A DNA stretch of 16,229 nucleotides from DATJPY01 sp035506135 (GTDB lineage: Bacteria; Myxococcota_A; UBA9160; PR03), in the NCBI GenBank assembly GCA_035506135.1, contig DATJPY010000065.1, forward strand, positions 1 to 16,229, read 5' to 3'. The notes under the pieces are model-generated. The model had not been told where the DNA came from. It worked only from the letters and a program-made list of their open reading frames with translations, and made no database searches. Numbering within the stretch: the first letter of the stretch is position 1; each line of letters starts with the position of its first letter. Both the position numbers and the translations under genes were made by a program. Shown here piece after piece: positions 1 to 7,626 of the stretch.

Positions 1-306
1 ATGCGAACGCGGCAGGCTCCAGCGCGCCTTCGATCTCGACGCACGATCCGACCAGATCATCGGGTGCTGTACCGGGCGGGAGCGCGACGATCTGAAGTCG
101 TCCAACGTTCTCGAGAGATTCTGCTTCGTGTTCTCTCCCCCTCACCTTTACCGGCTGCGGGAGCACGAGCATGGAAACCACGCACCTGCACGGGAAAGCC
201 CGCGACCGCCAGAAGAAGCCCAGCGGCTGGCGCTCGCAGCGTCCACGTCATCGACTGGCTGCCGCGCATCTCCGTCCCCAACCGCCCTCTTCCGAACCTC
301 TAGGCC
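1..306. other. stretch without a supportable gene
   Basis: Several frames stay open here because the DNA is G+C-rich, but none gives a protein I recognise or shows a convincing mix of start, ribosome site and codon use. One short frame, 171-323 on the plus strand, encodes a basic 50-residue peptide beginning METTHLHGK. It has GGGAG at 159-163, seven bases before its ATG, and it would overlap the tail of the convergent PPOX gene by 17 bases. Plus frame 2 is open from the window edge to 400 and could be the decayed or real 3' end of a gene lying to the left. I claim neither as a gene. No hairpin terminator was obvious. Confidence 0.3.
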
Positions 307-705
307 TCACCCCATCGAGCTGACGCGCTCGGGCCGGATGCGCAGGGTGACGCGGACGTCGCCGGGCTTGGTGTACGGGTACTTGTCGACGCCCATGTAG
401 CGCTTGGCGAGCTTGTCGATCAGCGCGTCGGCGCCCTTCTCGGTGGTCTCGATCACGCGGCCGCGCACCTCGAGATAGCGATACGGATCGTCGGGGTCGG
501 AGATCGAGAGGGCCACGCGCGCGTCCCGCTTCATGTTCTTGAACTTGAGCCGCGCGCGCTCGGTGTTGATCAGGACGCACTCCCCGTCGAAGTCGCACCA
601 GACCGGCGAGCTCTGGGGCGAGCCGTCGGACATCAGCGTCGCGAGGTGCGCGAAGGCTTTCTTGCGGAACAGGTCGTGGAAGGCGCCGGGGATCTTCTCG
701 GCCAT
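307..705 (-). CDS. PPOX-class (pyridoxamine 5'-phosphate oxidase-like, probably F420-dependent) oxidoreductase
   Basis: The product is a 132-residue soluble protein of the split-barrel flavin-binding fold. The N-terminal stretch with AFAHLATLMSDGSPQSSPVW is the typical opening of the small PPOX-class F420-dependent enzymes: a first strand that reads as hydrophobic residues, then DG-P---PVW. Next come a strand with LINTERARLKFKNMKRD and the DPDDPYRYLEVRGRV segment, where family members bind the cofactor. Family members reduce or oxidise small molecules with F420 or FMN; which cofactor is used here cannot be read from the sequence. GGAGG lies four to five bases before the ATG, which supports the start. 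It is the last gene of the apparent minus-strand operon, 25 bases after the YchF-like gene. Length matches the family. Confidence 0.85.
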   Translation of the reverse strand: MAEKIPGAFHDLFRKKAFAHLATLMSDGSPQSSPVWCDFDGECVLINTERARLKFKNMKRDARVALSISDPDDPYRYLEVRGRVIETTEKGADALIDKLAKRYMGVDKYPYTKPGDVRVTLRIRPERVSSMG

Positions 706-730
706 CGGTCCTCCGTTCGGGCGCGCGGGG

Positions 731-1774
<1,044 letters not shown>

Positions 1775-1811
1775 GTCGCGAGCTCCATGCCGCGAATCTA
1801 GCCGATCGCAG

Positions 1812-2510
1812 CTAGGCGAGGTCGAATACCAGGACCTCGCTCGCGTCGTCCGCGGCGAGCTCGAGCGCCGGCTCGCCCGACAGCGCCGCGCCGTCGCCCG
1901 AGCGGAGCGGCGCGTCCCCGAGGCGCAGCTCGCCGCGCGTGACCTGCAGCCACGCGTGCCGCCCGGGCTCGAGCGCGTGGCGCAGCTTGGCACCCGCGTC
2001 GAGGCGGCCGACGTAGATCGACACGTCCTGGTGGATCGAGACGGAGCCGTCGCGGCCGTCGCGCGATGCCACGAGCAGGAGCCGGTCGCGCGCTCCGTCC
2101 GCCCCGAAGTGCTTCTGCTCGTAGGACGGGGCGATGCCGACCGTCTCGGGCAGGATCCAGATCTGCAGGAAGTGCACGAGCTCGTCGCGCGACGCGTTGA
2201 ACTCGCTGTGCTGGATGCCGGTGCCGGCGCTCATGCGCTGGACGTCGCCCGGGCGGATCACGGATCCGGTCCCCAGGCTGTCGCGGTGCTGGAGCGCGCC
2301 CTCGAGCACGTAGGTCACGATCTCCATGTCGCGGTGGCCATGGGTCGCGAAGCCCTGCGCGGGCTGCACGCGATCCTCGTTGATGACGCGCAGCGCGCGG
2401 AAGCCCATGTGACGCGGGTCGTGGTACTCGGCGAACGAGAAGGTGTGGCGGCTGTCGAGCCAGCCGTGGCGGGCGTGCCCGCGCTCGGATCCGGGGCGGA
2501 GCTTGATCAT
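1812..2510 (-). CDS. pirin family protein (YhhW-type bicupin)
   Basis: This 232-residue protein is close in length to E. coli YhhW (about 231), a pirin with quercetin 2,3-dioxygenase activity in vitro. It opens with the classic pirin N-terminus: HGWLDSRHTFSFAEYHDP (residues 15-32), followed by FRALRVINEDRV. The metal-binding set is intact: H57 and H59 in FATHGHRDME, and H101 and E103 in GTGIQHSEFN. The N-terminal cupin should therefore hold a metal ion, while the C-terminal cupin lacks such ligands, as usual. The ATG start overlaps the TGA stop of the CHAD gene (ATGA, 2507-2510), and GAAGG lies five bases before it, so translation is probably coupled to the upstream gene. The physiological substrate is unknown. 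YhhW-type pirins are cytoplasmic. Confidence 0.93.
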   Translation of the reverse strand: MIKLRPGSERGHARHGWLDSRHTFSFAEYHDPRHMGFRALRVINEDRVQPAQGFATHGHRDMEIVTYVLEGALQHRDSLGTGSVIRPGDVQRMSAGTGIQHSEFNASRDELVHFLQIWILPETVGIAPSYEQKHFGADGARDRLLLVASRDGRDGSVSIHQDVSIYVGRLDAGAKLRHALEPGRHAWLQVTRGELRLGDAPLRSGDGAALSGEPALELAADDASEVLVFDLA

Positions 2511-4231
2511 CGCGCCTTCTCTCGGACGCGCGGCCAGAAGCGGCCCGTCTTCTCGAAGCGCTCCCAGCACGCGACCAGCGCCTCCGCCTCGCGATGCGAG
2601 GCGTGCGCGAACCAGCCCGCGGCGAGGCCCGCGGCGCGCGCCGCGACGGGATCGGACTCGCCGAGCTCGTGCGACAGGCGCTCCGCGACGAGCCGCTCGC
2701 CGAGCGCGGCGTCGTTCAGGCGCCCGAGCGCGTCCTGCAGCTCCGCCAGGCGGCGCACGGAGCGGTCGGTCCGCTTGAGCGGGAAGAGGCCGCGCGAGAA
2801 CTCCGCCCCGTAGCGCAGCTTCTTGAGCCGGATGCGCAGGCGATGGCGCTCGGCCGGCGAGCTCTCGGCGAGCCGGCGCCCGAGCTTGCGGGCCTTGCGG
2901 TAGCGGCGCTCGAGCACCGTGGCGGACCAGGGCCGCGCCGGCTGGAACAGCGCCGCGGAGTGCTCGCTGAGCGGCTGCTCGCGCCAGCTCCGGCGCGCGA
3001 GCCAGAGCCCGAGCTCGAGGACGAGGCGCGCGTAGCGCGTCGACTCGAGCGCGGCGAGCGCGCGCGCCCGGCCGCGGCCACGAGCCGCGAGGGCGATCTC
3101 GCGGAGCCGCTCCAGCGCAGCGTCCCCAGGCCGGAGCGCGAGCAGAGGCGGCAGGAGCTCGCCCGTGAAGACGTCGAGATCGCGCGCATCGCCGAGCTCG
3201 CTCGCCAGCCAGCCGAGCTCGCCGCGGAGCCGCTGGCGCTGCGCCGCGGGGATCATCGGCGCGAAGAACGCCAGCGCGGAGCGCAGCCGGCGCAGCCCCA
3301 CGCGCATCTGGTGTACGCCCTCGGGGTCGACGCCCGCGCGCGCCGCCGGCTCGTTCGCGACCACCTGCTCCAGGCAGGCCTCGACCACGGCGACGAGCAG
3401 CGCCTCCACGGCGGCGTCCGCCTCGGTCAGGAAGCGCCTCGCCTTCCGGGCGGCGGGCGGCCGGCCCGACACCAGCGTGAGGCCGCGCTCCGAGAGACCG
3501 AGCGGGCTCGGACGCAGCGGGAGCTCGTCGAGCAGCTCGAGCGCGAGCCGCCAAGGCTGGGCCGGATCGCCTGCGCGCGACGTCAACTCGAGCTCGCAGA
3601 TCGGCTCTGCGCCGCGGGTCGAGCGGATCTCTCCGATCTCGAGGTCGAAGGTGAGCTCGTTGCCGTCCTCGCGAAGCTCGCGCCGGATCCGGACCAGGTC
3701 GATCTCGAAGGCGCGAGCGAGCGGCTTCCCGCCGACCAGCTCGAGGGCGCGCACCCGCTCCACCGGATCGGGCAGGCGGGCGAGATCGGGCTCCTCACCC
3801 GCGACCAGCGACTCGAGCGCGCCGCCGGGGTCCCCGCGCGGGTCGATGCGCTCGAGGGTCTGCACGTGGTGGTGACCCACGCGGCGGACGCGCAGCGCGA
3901 GCCCGCCCCGCGCGAGGTCGAGATCGGCGGTGTCGAAGAACGCGACGCGCAGCGTCCTGCGGGAGGGCCGTCCCTCCGTCAGCGCGAGCAGCAGCGGGTG
4001 GCGGCGCAGGCGCGCAAGCGCATCCGGCGCGAGGGCCAGCCGCAGCCCCCGTGCCTGCGAGGCGGGCCTGGGTGCTTCGAGCGGCGGTCCGTCGGCACTG
4101 GGGATGGCCACCGGCCGCGCGGGATCGAAGGGATCGGAGCTCAAGGGTGTCTCGTCGTAGACAGGGTAGCGGGACCGGCGCGCACCTTCAGGCGCAGTCC
4201 CGCTCGGGAACCGGCTAGAATGCGCCGCCAT
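2507..4231 (-). CDS. CYTH-like plus CHAD domain protein
   Basis: With an ATG at 4231 the product is 574 residues. A CYTH (triphosphate tunnel) region spans about 61-252, with strands such as RRTLRVAFFDTADLDL, LALRVRR and ELTFDLEIGEIR. A helical CHAD domain (about 270-565) follows, carrying the conserved basic helices VHQMRVGLRRLRSAL (H307) and RLRIRLKKLRYGAEF. CHAD domains bind polyphosphate through such basic surfaces, and CYTH-CHAD fusions often hydrolyse or bind polyphosphate. The CYTH signature ExExK appears lost: the matching place reads GLRLA (62-66), so catalysis is doubtful. The start is uncertain. The first 40 codons have codon use unlike the rest and no clear ribosome site, and TTG at 4144 or GTG at 4111 are alternatives. 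Pirin follows with a 4-base overlap. Confidence 0.85.
   Translation of the reverse strand: MAAHSSRFPSGTAPEGARRSRYPVYDETPLSSDPFDPARPVAIPSADGPPLEAPRPASQARGLRLALAPDALARLRRHPLLLALTEGRPSRRTLRVAFFDTADLDLARGGLALRVRRVGHHHVQTLERIDPRGDPGGALESLVAGEEPDLARLPDPVERVRALELVGGKPLARAFEIDLVRIRRELREDGNELTFDLEIGEIRSTRGAEPICELELTSRAGDPAQPWRLALELLDELPLRPSPLGLSERGLTLVSGRPPAARKARRFLTEADAAVEALLVAVVEACLEQVVANEPAARAGVDPEGVHQMRVGLRRLRSALAFFAPMIPAAQRQRLRGELGWLASELGDARDLDVFTGELLPPLLALRPGDAALERLREIALAARGRGRARALAALESTRYARLVLELGLWLARRSWREQPLSEHSAALFQPARPWSATVLERRYRKARKLGRRLAESSPAERHRLRIRLKKLRYGAEFSRGLFPLKRTDRSVRRLAELQDALGRLNDAALGERLVAERLSHELGESDPVAARAAGLAAGWFAHASHREAEALVACWERFEKTGRFWPRVREKAR
4216..4221 (+). promoter_or_regulatory. 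candidate -10 element for the methyltransferase gene
   Basis: TAGAAT matches the sigma-70 consensus TATAAT at five of six positions and lies 8 bases before the ATG at 4230. Transcription starting the usual distance downstream would begin at or within a few bases of the ATG, so the message could be leaderless. This fits the absence of a Shine-Dalgarno sequence. I see no good -35 at the right spacing, so confidence is low. Confidence 0.25.
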
Positions 4232-4883
4232 GGCGCAGCCCGTCGCGGCCGAGCGTGACGAACCGGCAGCGGCAGGGACGCTGCGCGTCCAGGGTGCCCG
4301 GCGGCCCAAGCCCCTCCTGAGCCATCCGTTCCGGCGCAAGAAGCTGCGGCCGCGGCCGCTCACCATTCATGTGACGGCCATCTGCGCGCTCGTCGCGGCG
4401 CAGCCCACGGCCGCGAGCCTCGCCGCTGGCCTTCCTCTCGTCGCGCTGGGTCAGGCGCTCCGACTCTGGGCGACGGGCCACCTGTGCAAGACCGACGACC
4501 TCAGCGTGACGGGCCCCTACGCCCGCCTGCGCCATCCGCTGTACGTGGGGGCGTTCGCGATGGGCTGCGGCTTCGCGATCATGGCGGGACCGCGGGTGGC
4601 CGCGGTCGTTCTCCCGCTCGGCTTCGCGTTCTTCTTCCTCTACTACATGCCGCGCAAGGAGCGCATCGAGAGCGAGCGACTCGCGGCGACCCACGGCGCG
4701 GCCTATCGCGCCTACCGCGCCCAGGTGGGTGCGCTCGTTCCGCGGCTGCGCGCGTGGCGCGCGGCGTGGCCGACGCCTCCCGTGCGCTGGAGCCTCGAGC
4801 GGGTCCGCGAGAACAACGAGCAGAGCACGGTCGCGTGGGCGCTCCTCGCGATCGCGGCCCTGCTCGCGCGCTGGTGGCTCTGA
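4230..4883 (+). CDS. isoprenylcysteine carboxyl methyltransferase-like (ICMT/PEMT-type) integral membrane methyltransferase
   Basis: The 217-residue protein has hydrophobic segments at about 44-80, 103-142 and 198-217, as expected for a small multi-pass membrane enzyme. The diagnostic motif is SVTGPYARLRHPLYVGAF (about 91-108), matching the family's GPY--vRHPlYlG. It is followed by an acidic/basic helix KERIESERLAATHGAAYRAY that corresponds to the C-terminal AdoMet-binding part. Members transfer a methyl group from AdoMet to lipid, thiol or carboxyl groups; the substrate here is unknown. The N-terminal 40 residues are basic and not part of the domain, and the extra C-terminal membrane segment is unusual. 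It diverges from the CHAD gene; no Shine-Dalgarno is visible. Its stop lies 18 bases from the convergent stop of the FecR gene. Confidence 0.82.
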   Translation: MAQPVAAERDEPAAAGTLRVQGARRPKPLLSHPFRRKKLRPRPLTIHVTAICALVAAQPTAASLAAGLPLVALGQALRLWATGHLCKTDDLSVTGPYARLRHPLYVGAFAMGCGFAIMAGPRVAAVVLPLGFAFFFLYYMPRKERIESERLAATHGAAYRAYRAQVGALVPRLRAWRAAWPTPPVRWSLERVRENNEQSTVAWALLAIAALLARWWL

Positions 4884-4901
4884 CCGCGCCACCTCCCGAT
4901 C

Positions 4902-6080
4902 TCAGTGGAGCAGCGTCGAGAGCTGCTTGGCGAAGGTCACCGGGTTCACGCCGTTGGCGTTGAGCGCGGCCACCACGCCAGCGGGCAGCGAGGCGGCGCT
5001 CCCCGTCTCGAGGACCGTCTCGACCTGCTTCTCCGTGATCGAGCCGATGGCGCCCTGCGTCCCGGAGACGAGGATCGAGTTGGGGCCGCCCTGCGTCACG
5101 AGCTGGACCGTGAGCGGGCCGAGCCCGGGAGCCGGCGAGCCGCCGGGCACGGCACCGTTCAGGATCGCGCCGGCGACCTCCTCCTGGATCGGACGCGACG
5201 TCGGCGAGTCCACCGCGACGGCCTTGTCGATCGAGGTGCGGTCGGGCTCGAGCACTTCCTCGGCCACGCCGTCCTTGTCGATCTCGGCGGGCGCGTTGGC
5301 TCCTCCCTTCGCGGAGAGGCCGTTCGGGTCGACCTTCGGGTGGGCCGCCATCTCTCGCGCGGCTGCGCCCTGCGCGGCCATCTTCGCCTCGTCGAGCGAC
5401 TGCGCGTCGGCCGAGGGCGAGCCGAGCGCCGCGGGCGCGGGCAGCGGCGGCTTCCCTTGGCTCCATCCGCTCCACGCGTCGCCCGCCGGCACCAGCGAGA
5501 GCTCGAAGGGACGACCGGCTCCCCCGCTGGCGGCGAAGCCGGGATACACCATCACCTCTCTCGCGTTGGCGGCCGACCGGCCGCGAACACCGACCTGGCC
5601 GGAGAACACGCTCACCGCCGCGGCGCCGCGTTCGCCGAGAGTCACACCGAACTGAGTGCCCTTCACGCTGGCCACCACCTCGGGGGTCCGCACCTCGAAC
5701 GGGTCCTGGGGAGGCCGGGGCACCACCTCGAACAGCGAGCTTCCGGCGTCGAGCCCGACCGCGGCCGGCCCCTCGGGCCGCGTGCCGTCGACGGGAAGGC
5801 GGAGGAGCGAGTTCTCGTAGAGCCGCACCACGGCCGATCCCATGTCGACCTCGGCGCGACCGTCGTTCCCCGTGCGCACCACCTCACCGGCGCCGAGCTC
5901 GGCGCCCTCCCGAGCGACCTGCCAGACCACCGGCTCGCCCCGGCCGATCTGCACGTCTCCCGTCGCGCGGGACAGGTGGGGCTCGGCCGACGCCGCGCCC
6001 GCCAGGGCGAGCGCCAGCGCCGCGCCGAGGGCGAGCGCGCGCCCGGGGTTGCGGACGAGCAGCGGATCTCGCGAGCGCAT
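4902..6080 (-). CDS. secreted FecR-domain protein
   Basis: The product is 392 residues. Of two in-frame ATGs (6086 and 6080) the second is chosen because AAGGAG (6092-6087) lies six bases before it and touches the first. A signal peptide is clear: a basic N-terminus, then ALALGAALALALAGAASA with probable cleavage before EPHLSR. The FecR domain covers about residues 35-160, with the hallmark PFEVRTPEVVASVKGTQFGV. FecR domains of iron-transport anti-sigma proteins act in the periplasm. Here there is no N-terminal cytoplasmic anti-sigma segment, no sigma factor and no TonB receptor nearby, so a scaffold or sensor role in the envelope is more likely. The C-terminal half is Ala/Gly/Pro-rich and not recognised. 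It is the last gene of the CHASE2-HD-GYP operon, 28 bases after the beta-barrel gene. Confidence 0.88.
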   Translation of the reverse strand: MRSRDPLLVRNPGRALALGAALALALAGAASAEPHLSRATGDVQIGRGEPVVWQVAREGAELGAGEVVRTGNDGRAEVDMGSAVVRLYENSLLRLPVDGTRPEGPAAVGLDAGSSLFEVVPRPPQDPFEVRTPEVVASVKGTQFGVTLGERGAAAVSVFSGQVGVRGRSAANAREVMVYPGFAASGGAGRPFELSLVPAGDAWSGWSQGKPPLPAPAALGSPSADAQSLDEAKMAAQGAAAREMAAHPKVDPNGLSAKGGANAPAEIDKDGVAEEVLEPDRTSIDKAVAVDSPTSRPIQEEVAGAILNGAVPGGSPAPGLGPLTVQLVTQGGPNSILVSGTQGAIGSITEKQVETVLETGSAASLPAGVVAALNANGVNPVTFAKQLSTLLH

Positions 6081-6086
6081 GGGCAT

Positions 6087-6092
6087 CTCCTT
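6087..6092 (-). promoter_or_regulatory. ribosome binding site deciding the FecR-protein start
   Basis: AAGGAG on the minus strand is directly adjacent to an upstream ATG (6086) and six bases from the next in-frame ATG (6080). The spacing makes the second ATG the functional start and shortens the protein by two residues. Confidence 0.7.
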
Positions 6093-6108
6093 CGACCCCT
6101 CCCAGGGC

Positions 6109-7626
6109 TCAGTCGCTGTGCACGGTGAAGTAGAGGCCGACCAGGTTGCGGTCGTAGGCGTAGAGATCGACGTTCGAGTCGCGGTGCGTGTAGTGCCAGC
6201 CGAGCTCCGCGTCGATGCGATTGGTGATCGGCCGCACCAGCGAGAGGGCGGCCTCGGCCACCCAGTCGCGGCGCGCCGACGGCGTGGGATCGCCGTGGTT
6301 GTTGTCGGTCAGGAAGTCGATGACGTTGGGATTGTCGTAGTGCTCGTACGCGAGGCTCAGACCGGCTGTGGCCCAGATCTTCCAGACGAGCGGGAGGCGC
6401 AGCGCGACGTTCCCCTCGTAGCGCATGTCGTCGTAGGCGCCGTCGAAGCCGATCAGGTCCTGCTGCGCCTCGCTGTCGAAGCGCGACACGCGCGTGCCGA
6501 CCGTGAGCAGCGTCGATCGCCAGCCCGGGACCACGAAGCTGTGCTCGACCCCGAGCCCGTACTCGTTCCCGTCGCGGTCGAGCGAGGACAGCGTGGGCTT
6601 CTCGAAGTACGACTGGTGCGCCACGTCCGCGTAGATCCGCGTCACCCCGCGCTCGCCGAAGGAGACGAACATGTTCTGGCGCGCCAGTGTCGACTCGCCG
6701 TAGTTGCCGCCGCCGAGCATCGAGCGGTCGTACACGCCGTCGAAGCGGAGCGCGATCCGATTCGTCGCCCGGTAGAGCATCGATAGGTAGGCGAGGTGGT
6801 TCAGGAGGTCGTAGTCACCCAGGTTCAGATGGAGCGAGCCGTCGAAGCGATAGCCGAGCGAGAGATCGAAGCGCTCGGTGCGCAGCGGTCGCAGCACGAG
6901 GCCGGCGCCGAACACCGAGCTCCCGTCCGCCTTGTTGGTGCCGGTGCCCGCGATCGGGAGCCCGCTGTCGAGGGTCACGTTCGAGTCGTACTCGATGCCG
7001 GTGCGGGCCATCAGCGACACCCAACGGCTCAGGGGGGGAGAACCGGTCTCACTGGGCAGCAGCTCGCGCGCGCGGCGCGCCGCCTCTCCGCTCGGGTCGA
7101 GGTCGATCGCGGACTGCAGGAGCCGCGTCGCCTCCTCGCGCTCCCCGATCTCGATGCGGCTGATGCCGCGCAAGAGGAGCGTCTCGGGTGCCAGCTCCGG
7201 CGCGAGGGCGGCGGCGCGCTGAAGCGCCTGGTCGGCCTCGTCGGTGCGGCCGAGGCGGCGCAGCACGAGCGCGCGGTGGAGCTCGGCGGGGGCGGAGTTC
7301 GGATCGAACGCCAGCGCGCGGTCGAACGCGGCGAGCGCCTCGGCGTCCCGCCCCGCCAGGGCCAGCGCCTTGCCCAGCTCGAGGTCGCCGTCCGGACGCA
7401 GGCCGGGCCAGCGCGCCTGGAAGGTCAGGAAGCGGTCGGCCGCGGACGCGTCACCCGCCTGCAGGTGCGCCATCGCATCGGCCCACGCGAGGTCGGGATC
7501 GTCGGGGTGCGCCGCGGCCGCCTGATCGAACTGCGCCAGATCGGCCTTGGGGGCGATGGGCTCTGCGCCGCTCAGGGCGGCAGGGAGCAGGAGCAGCGCG
7601 GCGATGATGGCTGCGGAGGACCTCAC
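6109..7626 (-). CDS. secreted TPR plus outer-membrane beta-barrel protein
   Basis: The product is 505 residues. It starts with GTG at 7626, overlapping the sensor's stop codon (GTGA), with AAGGA nine bases upstream. Residues 1-20 form a signal peptide (AAIIAALLLLPAALSG). Residues about 30-195 are TPR-like helices, including units beginning LELGKALALAGRDAEALAAF and LHRALVLRRLGRTDEADQAL. From GIEYDSNVTLD (about 211-221) to the end the sequence alternates polar and hydrophobic residues with many Tyr, Trp and Phe, as in an outer-membrane barrel of roughly 290 residues. EYDSNV is a common opening of such barrels. The architecture resembles Slam/DUF560-type surface lipoprotein modifiers, but family membership cannot be decided by eye. 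It probably sits in the outer membrane with its TPR part in the periplasm, between the CHASE2 sensor and the FecR protein. Confidence 0.85.
   Translation of the reverse strand: MRSSAAIIAALLLLPAALSGAEPIAPKADLAQFDQAAAAHPDDPDLAWADAMAHLQAGDASAADRFLTFQARWPGLRPDGDLELGKALALAGRDAEALAAFDRALAFDPNSAPAELHRALVLRRLGRTDEADQALQRAAALAPELAPETLLLRGISRIEIGEREEATRLLQSAIDLDPSGEAARRARELLPSETGSPPLSRWVSLMARTGIEYDSNVTLDSGLPIAGTGTNKADGSSVFGAGLVLRPLRTERFDLSLGYRFDGSLHLNLGDYDLLNHLAYLSMLYRATNRIALRFDGVYDRSMLGGGNYGESTLARQNMFVSFGERGVTRIYADVAHQSYFEKPTLSSLDRDGNEYGLGVEHSFVVPGWRSTLLTVGTRVSRFDSEAQQDLIGFDGAYDDMRYEGNVALRLPLVWKIWATAGLSLAYEHYDNPNVIDFLTDNNHGDPTPSARRDWVAEAALSLVRPITNRIDAELGWHYTHRDSNVDLYAYDRNLVGLYFTVHSD

Noticed and set aside
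171..323. Possible 50-residue basic peptide gene with GGGAG upstream
   Set aside because: No family resemblance, codon use not convincing, and it overlaps the convergent PPOX gene.
4902..6080. FecR protein as an anti-sigma regulator of TonB-dependent iron uptake
   Set aside because: It has a signal peptide instead of a cytoplasmic anti-sigma segment, and no sigma factor or TonB receptor gene lies in the window.
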